The notes below the pieces were generated by a model. It ran no database searches, was not told the DNA's origin, and saw only the letters and a list, made by a program, of their open reading frames with translations. A stretch of 7,465 nt of DNA from positions 1 through 7,465 of the forward strand of contig JANQKO010000502.1 of NCBI GenBank assembly GCA_028281075.1, written 5' to 3'. Shown piece after piece: positions 1-6,110 of the stretch; positions within the stretch are counted from its first letter, which is position 1; each line of letters opens with the position of its first letter. A program made the position numbers and the translations under genes. Source of the DNA: Alphaproteobacteria bacterium. Lineage in GTDB: Bacteria; Pseudomonadota; Alphaproteobacteria; GCA-2731375.

Positions 1-463
1 CCAGACCCTCGTAGGCCGCGTACATGTCGGCGTAATGTGTCTCGCCGCCCGTCGACGGAATGACCTCGGCGTAGAGCATTGTCGCTTGGCCGGTGCGGCG
101 CTGCCAGGAGCCGTCGGTGTGCCAGGCGAGCGTGCCCTTGTCGGGGTGCTTGCCCGTGGGCTTGCCGTCCTCATCCACGTTCGACAGCCGGTAGAGCTCG
201 GGATGGCCGTCGGCGTGGTACTGGTTCATCACATGCACCTGGACCTCGCCGAAGCGGCAGGCGAAATCGACATGCCGTGCGGGCGGCAGGTCCTGGTCGC
301 GGAACAGCAGCAGCTGGTAATCCAGGAACGCCTTGTAGATGGCGGCGAAGAGCGCATCGCTCATCGGCGCCGACAAGTCGACGTTCAGCACCTCGGCGCC
401 GAGCGCCGGCGATAGCGGGCGCAATTCGATGGCGTGGTCGGGTTCGGTTTTTGGTTGCGGCAT
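1..463 (-). CDS. TauD/TfdA-family Fe(II)/2-oxoglutarate-dependent dioxygenase, N-terminal part (3' end off the window)
   Basis: The minus strand encodes 154 residues from an ATG at 463-461 and continues past the left edge. The family hydroxylates a substrate while decarboxylating 2-oxoglutarate. Members include taurine dioxygenase (TauD) and the 2,4-D dioxygenase TfdA. The sequence shows the typical beginning of the fold: a segment with LSPALGAEV at residues 17-25, LLLFRDQDL at 51-59 and then the iron-binding HxD motif in WHTDGSW (H115, D117). This is followed by a PSTGGETHYADMYAAYE stretch (136-152) that strongly recalls the PxGGdTeFaDmraAYd segment of this family. The distal iron-binding His and the 2-oxoglutarate-binding Arg would lie in the missing part. 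An SD-like GGGAGGAA (complement of 473-480) sits about 9 nt upstream of the ATG. The gene is divergent from the crotonase gene. Its substrate cannot be told; TfdA-like spacing is an impression, not proof. The family call is secure, the specific function is not. Confidence 0.9.
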   Translation of the reverse strand, partial: MPQPKTEPDHAIELRPLSPALGAEVLNVDLSAPMSDALFAAIYKAFLDYQLLLFRDQDLPPARHVDFACRFGEVQVHVMNQYHADGHPELYRLSNVDEDGKPTGKHPDKGTLAWHTDGSWQRRTGQATMLYAEVIPSTGGETHYADMYAAYEGL

Positions 464-606
464 GACGTCCGGTTCCTCCCGGTTCCCATGTTTCCGCAAA
501 GCCGCCATTCCTGCAACGGCGTTGACAGGGCCGGCGCTGTCGGTCGAAAACCGGAGGCGAGATTCCAAACATGCATCCAACGACCGCCAGCAACGGAGAG
601 AGCGTC
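464..606. promoter_or_regulatory. Divergent intergenic promoter region with an operator-like palindrome
   Basis: These 143 bases separate two divergent genes. On the plus strand a perfect TTGACA lies at 522-527, but the hexamer 17 nt downstream (CGAAAA, 545-550) is a poor -10. On the minus strand TTGCAG (complement of 511-516) is followed 17 nt later by AAACAT (complement of 488-493), also a weak match. Overlapping the plus-strand -35 and filling the spacer is the 18-bp near-palindrome GACAGGGCCGGCGCTGTC at 524-541, broken only by one symmetric G/G pair. Its position suggests an operator for a repressor acting on one or both genes. The promoters are inference from motif matches only. Confidence 0.35.
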
Positions 607-1416
607 ATGAGCGAGCGTTACGCCAAGTACAAGGCCTTCGAGATCGACTTCCCCGCGCCCCGCATCCTGCGCATCACCCTGAACAAGCCCGAGACATACA
701 ACTCGCTCGACGCCGACGGCCACCGCGAGATGACCTATATCTGGCGCGACATCGACGATGACGATGACATCTCGGCCGTGATCCTGACCGCCAAGGGCAA
801 GGCGTTCTCGTCCGGCGGCGATTTCGGCATGATCGAGAAGAACATGAACGATTACCAGGCCCGCCACCGCGCCTGGAAGGAGGCCCGCGACCTCGTTTAC
901 AACATCATCGACTGCAACAAGCCGATTGTCTCGGCCATCAACGGCGTCGCCGTCGGCGCCGGCCTGGTGGCGGCGCTCCTGGCCGACATCTCGATCGCCG
1001 CGCGCTCGGCCAAGATTATCGACGGCCACACCCGGCTCGGCGTCGCCGCCGGCGACCACGCGGTGATCAACTGGCCGCTGCTCTGCGGCATGGCCAAGGC
1101 CAAGTACCTGCTGATGCTGTGCGAGCCGGTCGACGGCACCGAGGCCGAGCGCATCGGCCTGGTCTCGATGGTGGTCGAGGACGACGAGCTGCAGGCCAAG
1201 GCGATGGAGATCGCCGAGCGCCTGGTCGCCGGCGCGCCGAGCGCGATCCGCTGGACCAAATACGCGCTCAACAACTGGTACCGCGCCATGGGGCCGAGCT
1301 TCGACGCCTCGCTGTCGATGGAGATGCTGGGCTTCGCCGGCCAGGAAGTGCGCGAGGGCCTGGCCTCGCACCGGGAGAAGCGCAAGCCGGAATTCGATCC
1401 GGAATCGCCGCTCTGA
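607..1416 (+). CDS. Enoyl-CoA hydratase/isomerase (crotonase) family protein without the canonical catalytic glutamates
   Basis: The product is 269 residues, normal for a crotonase. The start at 607 is preferred over an in-frame ATG at 571 because GGAGAG (595-600) lies 6 nt upstream and similarity begins just after. Oxyanion-hole elements are visible: FSSGGDFG (67-74) and KPIVSAINGVAVGAGL (105-120). The C-terminal half carries the family's WPLLCGMAKAKYLLML and EAERIGLV segments, the latter being the usual substrate-release helix region. Compared with rat mitochondrial enoyl-CoA hydratase, the position of Glu144 (after the GGGC turn) is Val121 here, and that of Glu164 (QPE) is His141. Simple hydration of 2-enoyl-CoA is therefore doubtful; an isomerase, another acyl-CoA chemistry or a divergent hydratase subgroup with the HxR-LG-AGD pattern is possible. 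It is the first gene of the plus-strand run, with only 12 nt before dgoK. The fold call is firm, the reaction unknown. Confidence 0.92.
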   Translation: MSERYAKYKAFEIDFPAPRILRITLNKPETYNSLDADGHREMTYIWRDIDDDDDISAVILTAKGKAFSSGGDFGMIEKNMNDYQARHRAWKEARDLVYNIIDCNKPIVSAINGVAVGAGLVAALLADISIAARSAKIIDGHTRLGVAAGDHAVINWPLLCGMAKAKYLLMLCEPVDGTEAERIGLVSMVVEDDELQAKAMEIAERLVAGAPSAIRWTKYALNNWYRAMGPSFDASLSMEMLGFAGQEVREGLASHREKRKPEFDPESPL

Positions 1417-1428
1417 GGCGCGGCCGCC

Positions 1429-2346
1429 ATGGCGCCGCCCGCGCTCATCGGTGTCGACTGGGGCAGCAGCAGCCTGCGCGCCTTCCTGATCGGCGCCGAC
1501 GGAGTCCGCCTCGACCGCCGCCGCTCGGACCAGGGCATCCTGAACGTCGCCGACGGCGGCTTCGCGGATGTGCTGGCGGCCACCGTCGGCGACTGGCGGC
1601 GGGCGGCGCCCGGCCTGCCGGTGCTGCTGTCGGGCATGATCGGCAGCCGCCAGGGCTGGGCCGAGGCGCGCTATGCCGCCTGTCCGGTCGCGCTGACCAC
1701 GCTGGCGGCGGGTTTCCTGGCGCTGGGGGACGGCGTGCACATCGTGCCCGGCCTGTCGGCGGTCGGTCCCGACGGCGTGCATGACGTGATCCGGGGCGAG
1801 GAAACCCAGCTCGTCGGCGCGCTCGGTCCGGGCGGGCGGGGCGGGGGCCTGTTCTGCCTGCCCGGCACGCACGCCAAGTGGGCCCGTATCGCGGACGAGG
1901 CGATCACCGCCTTCCATACCGCGATGACCGGCGAGGTCTATGCCGTGTTGCGGGCGCACAGCATCCTGCGCCATGGCATGGCCGAGCCGGGCGACCGTGA
2001 CGCCACGGCCTTTGATCGCGGGCTGGAACGCGCGCGCCAGCCCGGCGGCCTGTTGCACCACCTGTTCAGCGTCCGGGCCGAGGGCCTGTTCGATGCGCTG
2101 GGACCGGCCGCCGCGCCGAGCTATCTATCCGGCCTGCTGATCGGCCACGAGTTGGCCGGCATCGGCGATCTGGTCGGCGCGGTCGAGCGCGTGACGCTGG
2201 TCGGGCAGGGCGAGCTGATCAAGCTCTATGCCCGGGCGCTTGACGCCGGCGGCGCGCGGGTCGACATGATGGAAGGCGAGGCGGCGGCCGAGGCCGGCCT
2301 CTGGCGGCTGGCCCGGCTGGCCGGCCTGGTGGAGGGAGAGGGATGA
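1429..2346 (+). CDS. dgoK: 2-dehydro-3-deoxygalactonokinase
   Basis: The enzyme phosphorylates 2-dehydro-3-deoxy-D-galactonate (KDGal) at O6 with ATP, the second step of the De Ley-Doudoroff galactonate pathway in the cytoplasm. The 305-residue product is of normal length for DgoK. It shows the N-terminal nucleotide-phosphate loop GVDWGSSSLRAFL (8-20), the SGMIGSRQGW segment (68-77), the family-typical VIRGEETQ (120-127) and LPGTHAKW (144-151), and a C-terminal VGQGEL turn. The ATG follows GAGGCG (1415-1420) by 8 nt, so the SD overlaps the stop of the preceding gene. The stop codon overlaps the dgoA start in ATGA, indicating translational coupling. The neighbouring aldolase acts on its product, which strongly supports the assignment. 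A kinase for another 2-keto-3-deoxy sugar acid is the main alternative. Confidence 0.93.
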   Translation: MAPPALIGVDWGSSSLRAFLIGADGVRLDRRRSDQGILNVADGGFADVLAATVGDWRRAAPGLPVLLSGMIGSRQGWAEARYAACPVALTTLAAGFLALGDGVHIVPGLSAVGPDGVHDVIRGEETQLVGALGPGGRGGGLFCLPGTHAKWARIADEAITAFHTAMTGEVYAVLRAHSILRHGMAEPGDRDATAFDRGLERARQPGGLLHHLFSVRAEGLFDALGPAAAPSYLSGLLIGHELAGIGDLVGAVERVTLVGQGELIKLYARALDAGGARVDMMEGEAAAEAGLWRLARLAGLVEGEG

Positions 2347-2978
2347 ACTTGCACGACGCCCTGACGGCCTGCCCGCTGGTCGCCATCCTGCGCGGTCTGA
2401 CGCCCGACGAAGCGGTGCCGGTCGGCGAGGTCCTGCTGAGCGCCGGCTTCCGTATCCTCGAGGTGCCGCTGAACTCGCCCGAGCCGTTGGACAGCATCCG
2501 CCGCCTCGCCGGGGTCTTCGGCGCCGATACCCTGATCGGCGCCGGGACCGTGCTGTCGCCGGCCGATGTCGCCGGCGTGGCCGCGGCCGGCGGGCGGCTG
2601 ATCGTCATGCCGCACGGCGATGTCGACGTCGTGCGCGCCGCCAAGGCGGCGGGCCTGGTCTGCGTGCCGGGCTTCGCGACGCCGACCGAGGCGTTCGCCG
2701 CGCTGGCGGCCGGCGCCGACGGGCTGAAGCTGTTCCCGGCCGAGGCCCATCCGCCGGCCGTGCTGAAGGCGATGAAGGCGGTGCTGCCGGCCGATGTGCC
2801 GGTGCTGCCGGTCGGCGGGATCACGCCGTTGAAGATGGCCGACTACTGGCGCGCCGGCGCGGCCGGCTTCGGCCTTGGCTCGGCGCTCTACAAGCCGGGC
2901 CTGTCGCCGGGCCAGGTCGCCGAGCACGCGCATGCCTTTATTGCCGAATTGCGTCATATCCATGACAGTGGTTGTTGA
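2343..2978 (+). CDS. dgoA: 2-dehydro-3-deoxy-6-phosphogalactonate aldolase
   Basis: This class I aldolase cleaves 2-dehydro-3-deoxy-6-phosphogalactonate to pyruvate and D-glyceraldehyde 3-phosphate. The 211 residues form a KDPG/KDPGal-type TIM barrel, close to the length of E. coli DgoA. Visible active-site elements are Arg17 in VAILRG, Glu40 in ILEVPLNSP, the GAGTVL phosphate/turn segment (66-71) and the Schiff-base Lys129 in GADGLKLFPAE. VLPVGGI follows near 165-171 and GFGLGSALY near the C-terminus forms the phosphate-binding end. NSP after LEVPL (rather than TLR/TP as in KDPG aldolases) and linkage to dgoK favour the galactonate enzyme over Eda. The start is fixed by the ATGA overlap with dgoK and by the purine-rich GGAGGGAGAGGG at 2331-2342. 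No separate promoter is evident. The galactonate dehydratase (dgoD) and a transporter, normally linked, are not in the window. Confidence 0.93.
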   Translation: MNLHDALTACPLVAILRGLTPDEAVPVGEVLLSAGFRILEVPLNSPEPLDSIRRLAGVFGADTLIGAGTVLSPADVAGVAAAGGRLIVMPHGDVDVVRAAKAAGLVCVPGFATPTEAFAALAAGADGLKLFPAEAHPPAVLKAMKAVLPADVPVLPVGGITPLKMADYWRAGAAGFGLGSALYKPGLSPGQVAEHAHAFIAELRHIHDSGC

Positions 2979-3008
2979 CCGTCGGCGGCGGGTGTAGATG
3001 ATGATTGT

Positions 3009-3521
3009 ATGAACGTGGTCCTAAAAATCGTGGGATATGTCTTCCTCGCCATCGTCGCGGTGATCGTGGCCGGGCTGATCGCGACGGCCGTCATCGGCCG
3101 CGAAAGCATGCTGGGCCTCGTCTTCGGCCCGGTCGAGGCGCGCGCGGTCGATTTCGCCACGTTGCGGAAGACCGACAGGCCGAACCAGTTCCTGGCCTGC
3201 CCGCTGGACGTCTGCGCCGAGACGCCGGATATGGTGGCGCCGGTCTACGAGATGTCGGCCACCGATCTGCGCGACAGGTGGCTGGCGATGTTGGCCGAGC
3301 AGCCGCGGGTCGAGCAGCTCGGCGCCGATGACGCGAACCTGCACTACGATTTCCGCCAGCGCACCGAGCTGATGCGATTCCCGGACACGATCACGGTCCG
3401 CTTCATTCCGCTCGGGGACATGCAATCGACGCTCGCGGTCTACAGCCGGTCCCACTACGGCTATTCCGACTGGGGCGTCAATCAAAAGCGCGTGACGGCC
3501 TGGCTCGACGCCCTGCGATAA
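3009..3521 (+). CDS. DUF1499 family membrane-anchored protein
   Basis: The 170-residue product begins with one hydrophobic segment (about residues 4-29, VVLKIVGYVFLAIVAVIVAG onward), a probable signal anchor or uncleaved signal, so the rest would face the periplasm. The domain after it matches the DUF1499 pattern: NQFLACPLDVC (59-69) with Cys64 and Cys69 near the start, an aromatic/acidic middle part and the closing motif YSRSHYGYSDWGVNQKRV then WLDAL. The function of this family is not established. The two cysteines could form a disulfide, but this is inference. The ATG lies 30 nt after dgoA; the upstream sequence offers only a weak SD (GTAGATGATGA). It may be cotranscribed with the dgo genes or be simply adjacent, and nothing suggests a part in galactonate catabolism. 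Confidence 0.85.
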   Translation: MNVVLKIVGYVFLAIVAVIVAGLIATAVIGRESMLGLVFGPVEARAVDFATLRKTDRPNQFLACPLDVCAETPDMVAPVYEMSATDLRDRWLAMLAEQPRVEQLGADDANLHYDFRQRTELMRFPDTITVRFIPLGDMQSTLAVYSRSHYGYSDWGVNQKRVTAWLDALR

Positions 3522-3559
3522 GCGTCCGTTCGACCACGGCCTTGACGGTCCGCTCTCCA

Positions 3560-3578
3560 CCCGGCGCGCCAGCGCGGG
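3560..3578 (+). terminator. Weak hairpin after the dgoK-dgoA-DUF1499 run
   Basis: CCC-G-GCGC (3560-3567) pairs with GCGCGGG (3572-3578) around a GCCA loop, with one bulged G. It lies about 40 nt after the DUF1499 stop. No T-run follows directly; the nearest (TTTT, 3596-3599) is 18 nt away. It could be a weak or Rho-assisted end of the transcript, but this is uncertain. Confidence 0.2.
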
Positions 3579-3702
3579 CGCGGCGTTAACCATTCTTTTG
3601 CGGCGGTTTCAGTGACTTCGCCCCGGCATGACTCGGCGCGGCGGTGATCCGTGCCGGCCGGTGGTCCGGCACCCGGCGGGATTTTCGGCGGGCGTCACAG
3701 AA

Positions 3703-3785
3703 TTGTCCCGTCACGTTTATATAACTGCTTGATATTAAAGACTTGGTGTGACTTTTCCCGTATGTGTGATAAATCTGTGTCATCC
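3703..3785 (+). promoter_or_regulatory. AT-rich stretch with GTGTSA repeats; candidate promoter for a downstream RNA
   Basis: In an otherwise very GC-rich window this stretch is AT-rich (TTTATATAACTGC, TTGATATTAAAG, GATAAATC). An extended -10-like TGTGATAAA occurs at 3765-3773, with TTGGTG at 3743-3748 as an imperfect -35 (19-nt spacer). GTGTGA occurs at 3746-3751 and 3764-3769, GTGTCA at 3777-3782 and again at 3787-3792. The composition and the repeats suggest a regulated promoter with start near 3780, but neither the start nor a regulator can be named from the sequence. Confidence 0.3.
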
Positions 3786-3789
3786 GGTG

Positions 3790-3812
3790 TCACCTGACCC
3801 GGTGGTTTTTTT
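3790..3812 (+). terminator. Possible short intrinsic terminator or pause hairpin
   Basis: TCACC (3790-3794) can pair with GGTGG (3801-3805) around TGACCC, followed immediately by seven T (3806-3812). The stem is only 5 bp including one T·G pair, so termination would be weak. It could end readthrough from the dgo side or act as an early pause in a transcript starting near 3780. Confidence 0.3.
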
Positions 3813-3825
3813 GAATTTGGGAGGA

Positions 3826-3972
3826 GAACCGGCCGCGGACCGGCCGGTCGAGTTAGGTGTCGGCCTGCGTGTTGTATCACGCGTTGCAGGACGAGACCCG
3901 TCGACGTGACTGATGCCCTCTAGCGTCGACGAACTGCGGCGGTCCCAATTATCGGGGCCGCCGCTTTTTTTT
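3826..3972 (+). ncRNA. Candidate structured small RNA: three stem-loops and a terminator
   Basis: No credible protein is encoded here, yet inverted repeats follow one another. ACCGGCCG (3828-3835) and CGGCCGGT (3841-3848) form a perfect 8-bp stem with a 5-nt loop. CCTGC plus GTG (3864-3871) pair with CAC (3878-3880) and GCAGG (3886-3890), with alternative GCGTG/CACGC pairing. The self-complementary CGTCGACG occurs twice (3899-3906 and 3924-3931), giving an 8-bp stem with a 17-nt loop. The series ends in a strong intrinsic terminator with eight T (3936-3972). The terminator has a T-run only on the plus strand, so the RNA would be plus-strand. A purine-rich GGGAGGAGA at 3819-3827 precedes the first stem with no ATG behind it. 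I recognise no known RNA family: no SRP RNA, 6S or tmRNA signature was seen. The 5' end is unknown; a start near 3780 would give about 190 nt. A 5' leader/attenuator is the main alternative. Confidence 0.4.
3936..3972 (+). terminator. Strong Rho-independent terminator
   Basis: GCGGCGGTCCC (3936-3946) pairs with GGGGCCGCCGC (3954-3964) over 11 bp with one T·G pair around an AATTATC loop, followed directly by eight T (3965-3972). It lies 415 nt beyond the nearest upstream plus-strand stop codon, too far to be a natural end for the DUF1499 gene. It therefore most likely ends a separate short transcript. It would also insulate the kinase gene from upstream transcription. Confidence 0.85.
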
Positions 3973-4250
3973 ACCGGACGACCGTCGTCGTGGCCGCGGC
4001 GCGCCGCGCGTGGCAGGTGATAGGAATATTTTAACAGTATTACGCTGATATTGTTTCGGAACGTTCAATATGCTGGAATGGGGGCATGTTCCCGCGACAT
4101 GGGTGCGGTCGTCGCAGGTTCGATCATCAGCTAAGCGACCAACATTCGTCCGGCCTCAGGTGCGGGGGAGGCGGTAAAGCCAAACAGCCGGTCCAGTCGG
4201 CCGGAAGTATTGATTTGATTGTGCGGCCAAGCAATCTGGGATGTTTGCGC
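3973..4250 (+). promoter_or_regulatory. Intergenic region and probable 5' leader of the histidine kinase
   Basis: No gene is supported here. The segment 4019-4075 is AT-rich (ATAGGAATATTTTAACAG, TACGCTGATATTG) and promoter-like. TTGTTT (4051-4056) and TGGAAT (4074-4079) are spaced 17 nt apart, a weak sigma70-type pair. The palindrome GAACGTTC lies at 4059-4066. An open frame continues upstream of the kinase start to an ATG at 4086, but its third codon positions contain much A/T and rare codons (CTA, AGG, GGA), unlike the rest of the gene. This part is therefore read as untranslated leader. Confidence 0.35.
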
Positions 4251-6023
4251 ATGGCTGGCCTGATACTTCTGATCTCGGCCATGGGATCGGCGATTGCCCT
4301 GTCGGCCCAAGCCGATGTCCTGACCGCGATGACGACGGGCGCGACCGGCGCGCCGTCGTCGGTGCCCTGGGCACCTGACTGGGCGCAGGTGGCGACGGCG
4401 CTGATCTCGGCCGGCCTCGCCTCGGGCGTCACGCTTCTGCTGTCGGTGCGCTTCATCAACGAGCGCCGGCGCCTGCGGCAGGCGCATCGCCTGACGGAGA
4501 CCCGGCTCGCCAAGATCCTGGATATCGGCTCCGAGGCCGTGATGTCGGTCGACGGGCAACGGCGCATCCGGATCTTCAACCGGGGCGCGGAGAGCATCTT
4601 CGGCTATCGCGAGGCGGAGGTCCTGGGCCGGCCGCTCGAGATGCTGCTGCCCGAACGGTTCAGACCGTTGCATGGCAACCATATCGACGATTTCTCGCAT
4701 GGGGCGGAAACCAGCCGCATGATGGGGCAGCGCGGGGAGATCGTCGGGGTGCGCAAGGACGGGACCGAGTTTCAGGCCGAATCGTCCATCTCGAAGGCCG
4801 TTATCGACGGCGAAATCGTCTTTACCGTCATCCTGCGCGACGTGAGCGAACGGAAGCGGATGGAGGACGCGCTGCGCCGGAGCCAGTTGAGTCTGGAAAA
4901 TGCCCAGCGCATCGCCCAGCTCGGAAACTGGGACTGGGACCTGGTCACCGACGAGCTTCACTGGTCGGACCAGGTCTACCGGATCTTTGGCACGCAGCCG
5001 CGGGCGGACGGCCTGCCACGCGACACGTTCCACGGTGGGGTGCATCCGGACGATCGTCAGGCGATCGAAGACGCCGTCGACGAGGCCCTGAGCCGACGCG
5101 GCGCTTACAGCATCGACCATCGTATCCTGCTGCCGAACGGCCAGGTCCGCATCGTCCACGAACAGGCCGAGGTCGTCTGCGACGCCACCGGCGTGCCGGT
5201 CCGCTTGAGCGGTACCGTCCAGGACATCACCGAGCGCAAGCTGGCCGAGCAGGCCCTGTTGACGGCGAAGGAGGAGGCCGAGCTCGCGAACAGGGCGAAG
5301 TCCGAGTTCCTGGCCAATATGAGCCACGAGCTGCGCACGCCGCTGAATGCCATTCTGGGCTTTTCCGAGGCGATCCAGCGCGAGGTGCTGGGGCCCGTCG
5401 GTTGCGCGAAATACCGTGAATATGCCGAGGATATCCGTCAGTCGGGCCATCATCTGCTGGCCATTATCAGCGACGTGCTGGACCTCTCCCGTATCGAGGC
5501 CGGAACGACCGAGCTGCAGGAGGAGGTGGTCGACGTCCATGACGCCGTACAGGCCTGCCTGCTCCTGGTCCGGCCGAAGGCCGAAAGCGGCGAGGTGACC
5601 ATCCGGCAGACGCTGGCGACGGACCTGCCGGCGCTGCGCGTCGAGTTGGTGAAGCTGAAACAGATCCTGCTCAACGTCCTGTCGAACGCCGTGAAGTTCA
5701 CGCATCCCGGCGGCGAGGTGGCGATCAAGGTCTGGTGCCATCCGGCCGACGGTCTGCTGTTTCAGATCTCCGATACCGGCATCGGTATCGCGCTGGAGGA
5801 CATACCGACGGCGCTGGCCAGGTTCGGACAGGTCGAGAAACAGCGGCACCGGAAACACGAGGGCACCGGTATCGGCCTGCCCCTGTCGAAGTCGCTGACC
5901 GAGCTGCATGGCGGCTCGCTGGACCTGCAGAGCACGCCGGGCGAAGGTACCACCGTGACCGTGCGGTTCCCGGCCGAACGCATCGTTCGCGACCAGCGCG
6001 GAATCTCCTCCAGCGCGGCCTGA
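4251..6023 (+). CDS. Membrane-anchored PAS-PAS sensor histidine kinase
   Basis: From the ATG at 4251 the product is 590 residues. Order of parts: a hydrophobic N-terminus (about 2-20, a signal peptide or first membrane span), a short outer stretch, a membrane span (about 45-68), a PAS domain (about 84-203, with RIRIFNRGAESIFGY and the closing FTVILRDVSERKRME), a PAS_3-type domain (about 218-330, with HPDDR and SGTVQDITERK), a coiled linker, HisKA and HATPase_c. The phospho-acceptor is His359 in MSHELRTPLN. The N-box contains Asn479 (LNVLSNAVKF), the G1 box DTGIGI starts at Asp508 and the G2 box is GTGIGL (538-543), so all kinase boxes look intact. An upstream in-frame ATG (4086) would add 55 residues whose codon use is unlike the gene and would place the hydrophobic start internally, so 4251 is preferred, although its SD (CTGGGATG) is weak. 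There is no receiver domain and no response regulator next to it. The signal is unknown; two cytoplasmic PAS domains suggest sensing of redox state, a ligand or oxygen. Confidence 0.92.
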   Translation: MAGLILLISAMGSAIALSAQADVLTAMTTGATGAPSSVPWAPDWAQVATALISAGLASGVTLLLSVRFINERRRLRQAHRLTETRLAKILDIGSEAVMSVDGQRRIRIFNRGAESIFGYREAEVLGRPLEMLLPERFRPLHGNHIDDFSHGAETSRMMGQRGEIVGVRKDGTEFQAESSISKAVIDGEIVFTVILRDVSERKRMEDALRRSQLSLENAQRIAQLGNWDWDLVTDELHWSDQVYRIFGTQPRADGLPRDTFHGGVHPDDRQAIEDAVDEALSRRGAYSIDHRILLPNGQVRIVHEQAEVVCDATGVPVRLSGTVQDITERKLAEQALLTAKEEAELANRAKSEFLANMSHELRTPLNAILGFSEAIQREVLGPVGCAKYREYAEDIRQSGHHLLAIISDVLDLSRIEAGTTELQEEVVDVHDAVQACLLLVRPKAESGEVTIRQTLATDLPALRVELVKLKQILLNVLSNAVKFTHPGGEVAIKVWCHPADGLLFQISDTGIGIALEDIPTALARFGQVEKQRHRKHEGTGIGLPLSKSLTELHGGSLDLQSTPGEGTTVTVRFPAERIVRDQRGISSSAA

Positions 6024-6110
6024 CGCGGCGGCGCCGGCCGGTGCCGATTCCGCATACACCGAAAACCTTTTAGACTTCCCCGGGACGTCCGTTGGTCCAG
6101 CTTCGGGAGG

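Noticed and set aside
385..2061. A 558-codon minus-strand open frame across the crotonase and dgoK genes
   Set aside because: It overlaps well-supported plus-strand genes and the start of the dioxygenase, and shows low-complexity composition typical of shadow frames.
3586..3600. TTAA-N7-TTTG resembling a CtrA binding site (TTAA-N7-TTAA)
   Set aside because: Only one half-site matches, and nothing nearby is a typical CtrA target. Chance occurrence in a more AT-rich patch is likely.
3586..3783. A 65-codon minus-strand frame in the intergenic region
   Set aside because: There is no convincing ribosome binding site, no motif, and it runs across the AT-rich promoter-like stretch. A chance frame is more likely.
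3857..3913. An 18-codon GTG-initiated frame (VSACVLYHALQDETRRRD) just before the terminator, possible leader peptide
   Set aside because: It lacks a proper SD at the right distance, overlaps the stem-loops, has no run of regulatory codons, and the next gene is more than 300 bases away.
4058..4085. GGAAC at 4058-4062 as the -35 of an EcfG general stress promoter
   Set aside because: No CGTT element occurs 16-17 nt downstream.
4086..4250. A 55-residue N-terminal extension of the histidine kinase from an upstream ATG
   Set aside because: Third-position GC is clearly lower than in the rest of the gene, rare codons cluster, and the hydrophobic N-terminus would become internal. The start at 4251 fits better.
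6029..6050. GGCGCC/GGTGCC hairpin after the kinase stop as a terminator
   Set aside because: The stem is short, contains a G·T pair and is not followed by a T-run. The TTTT at 6068-6071 is too far away.
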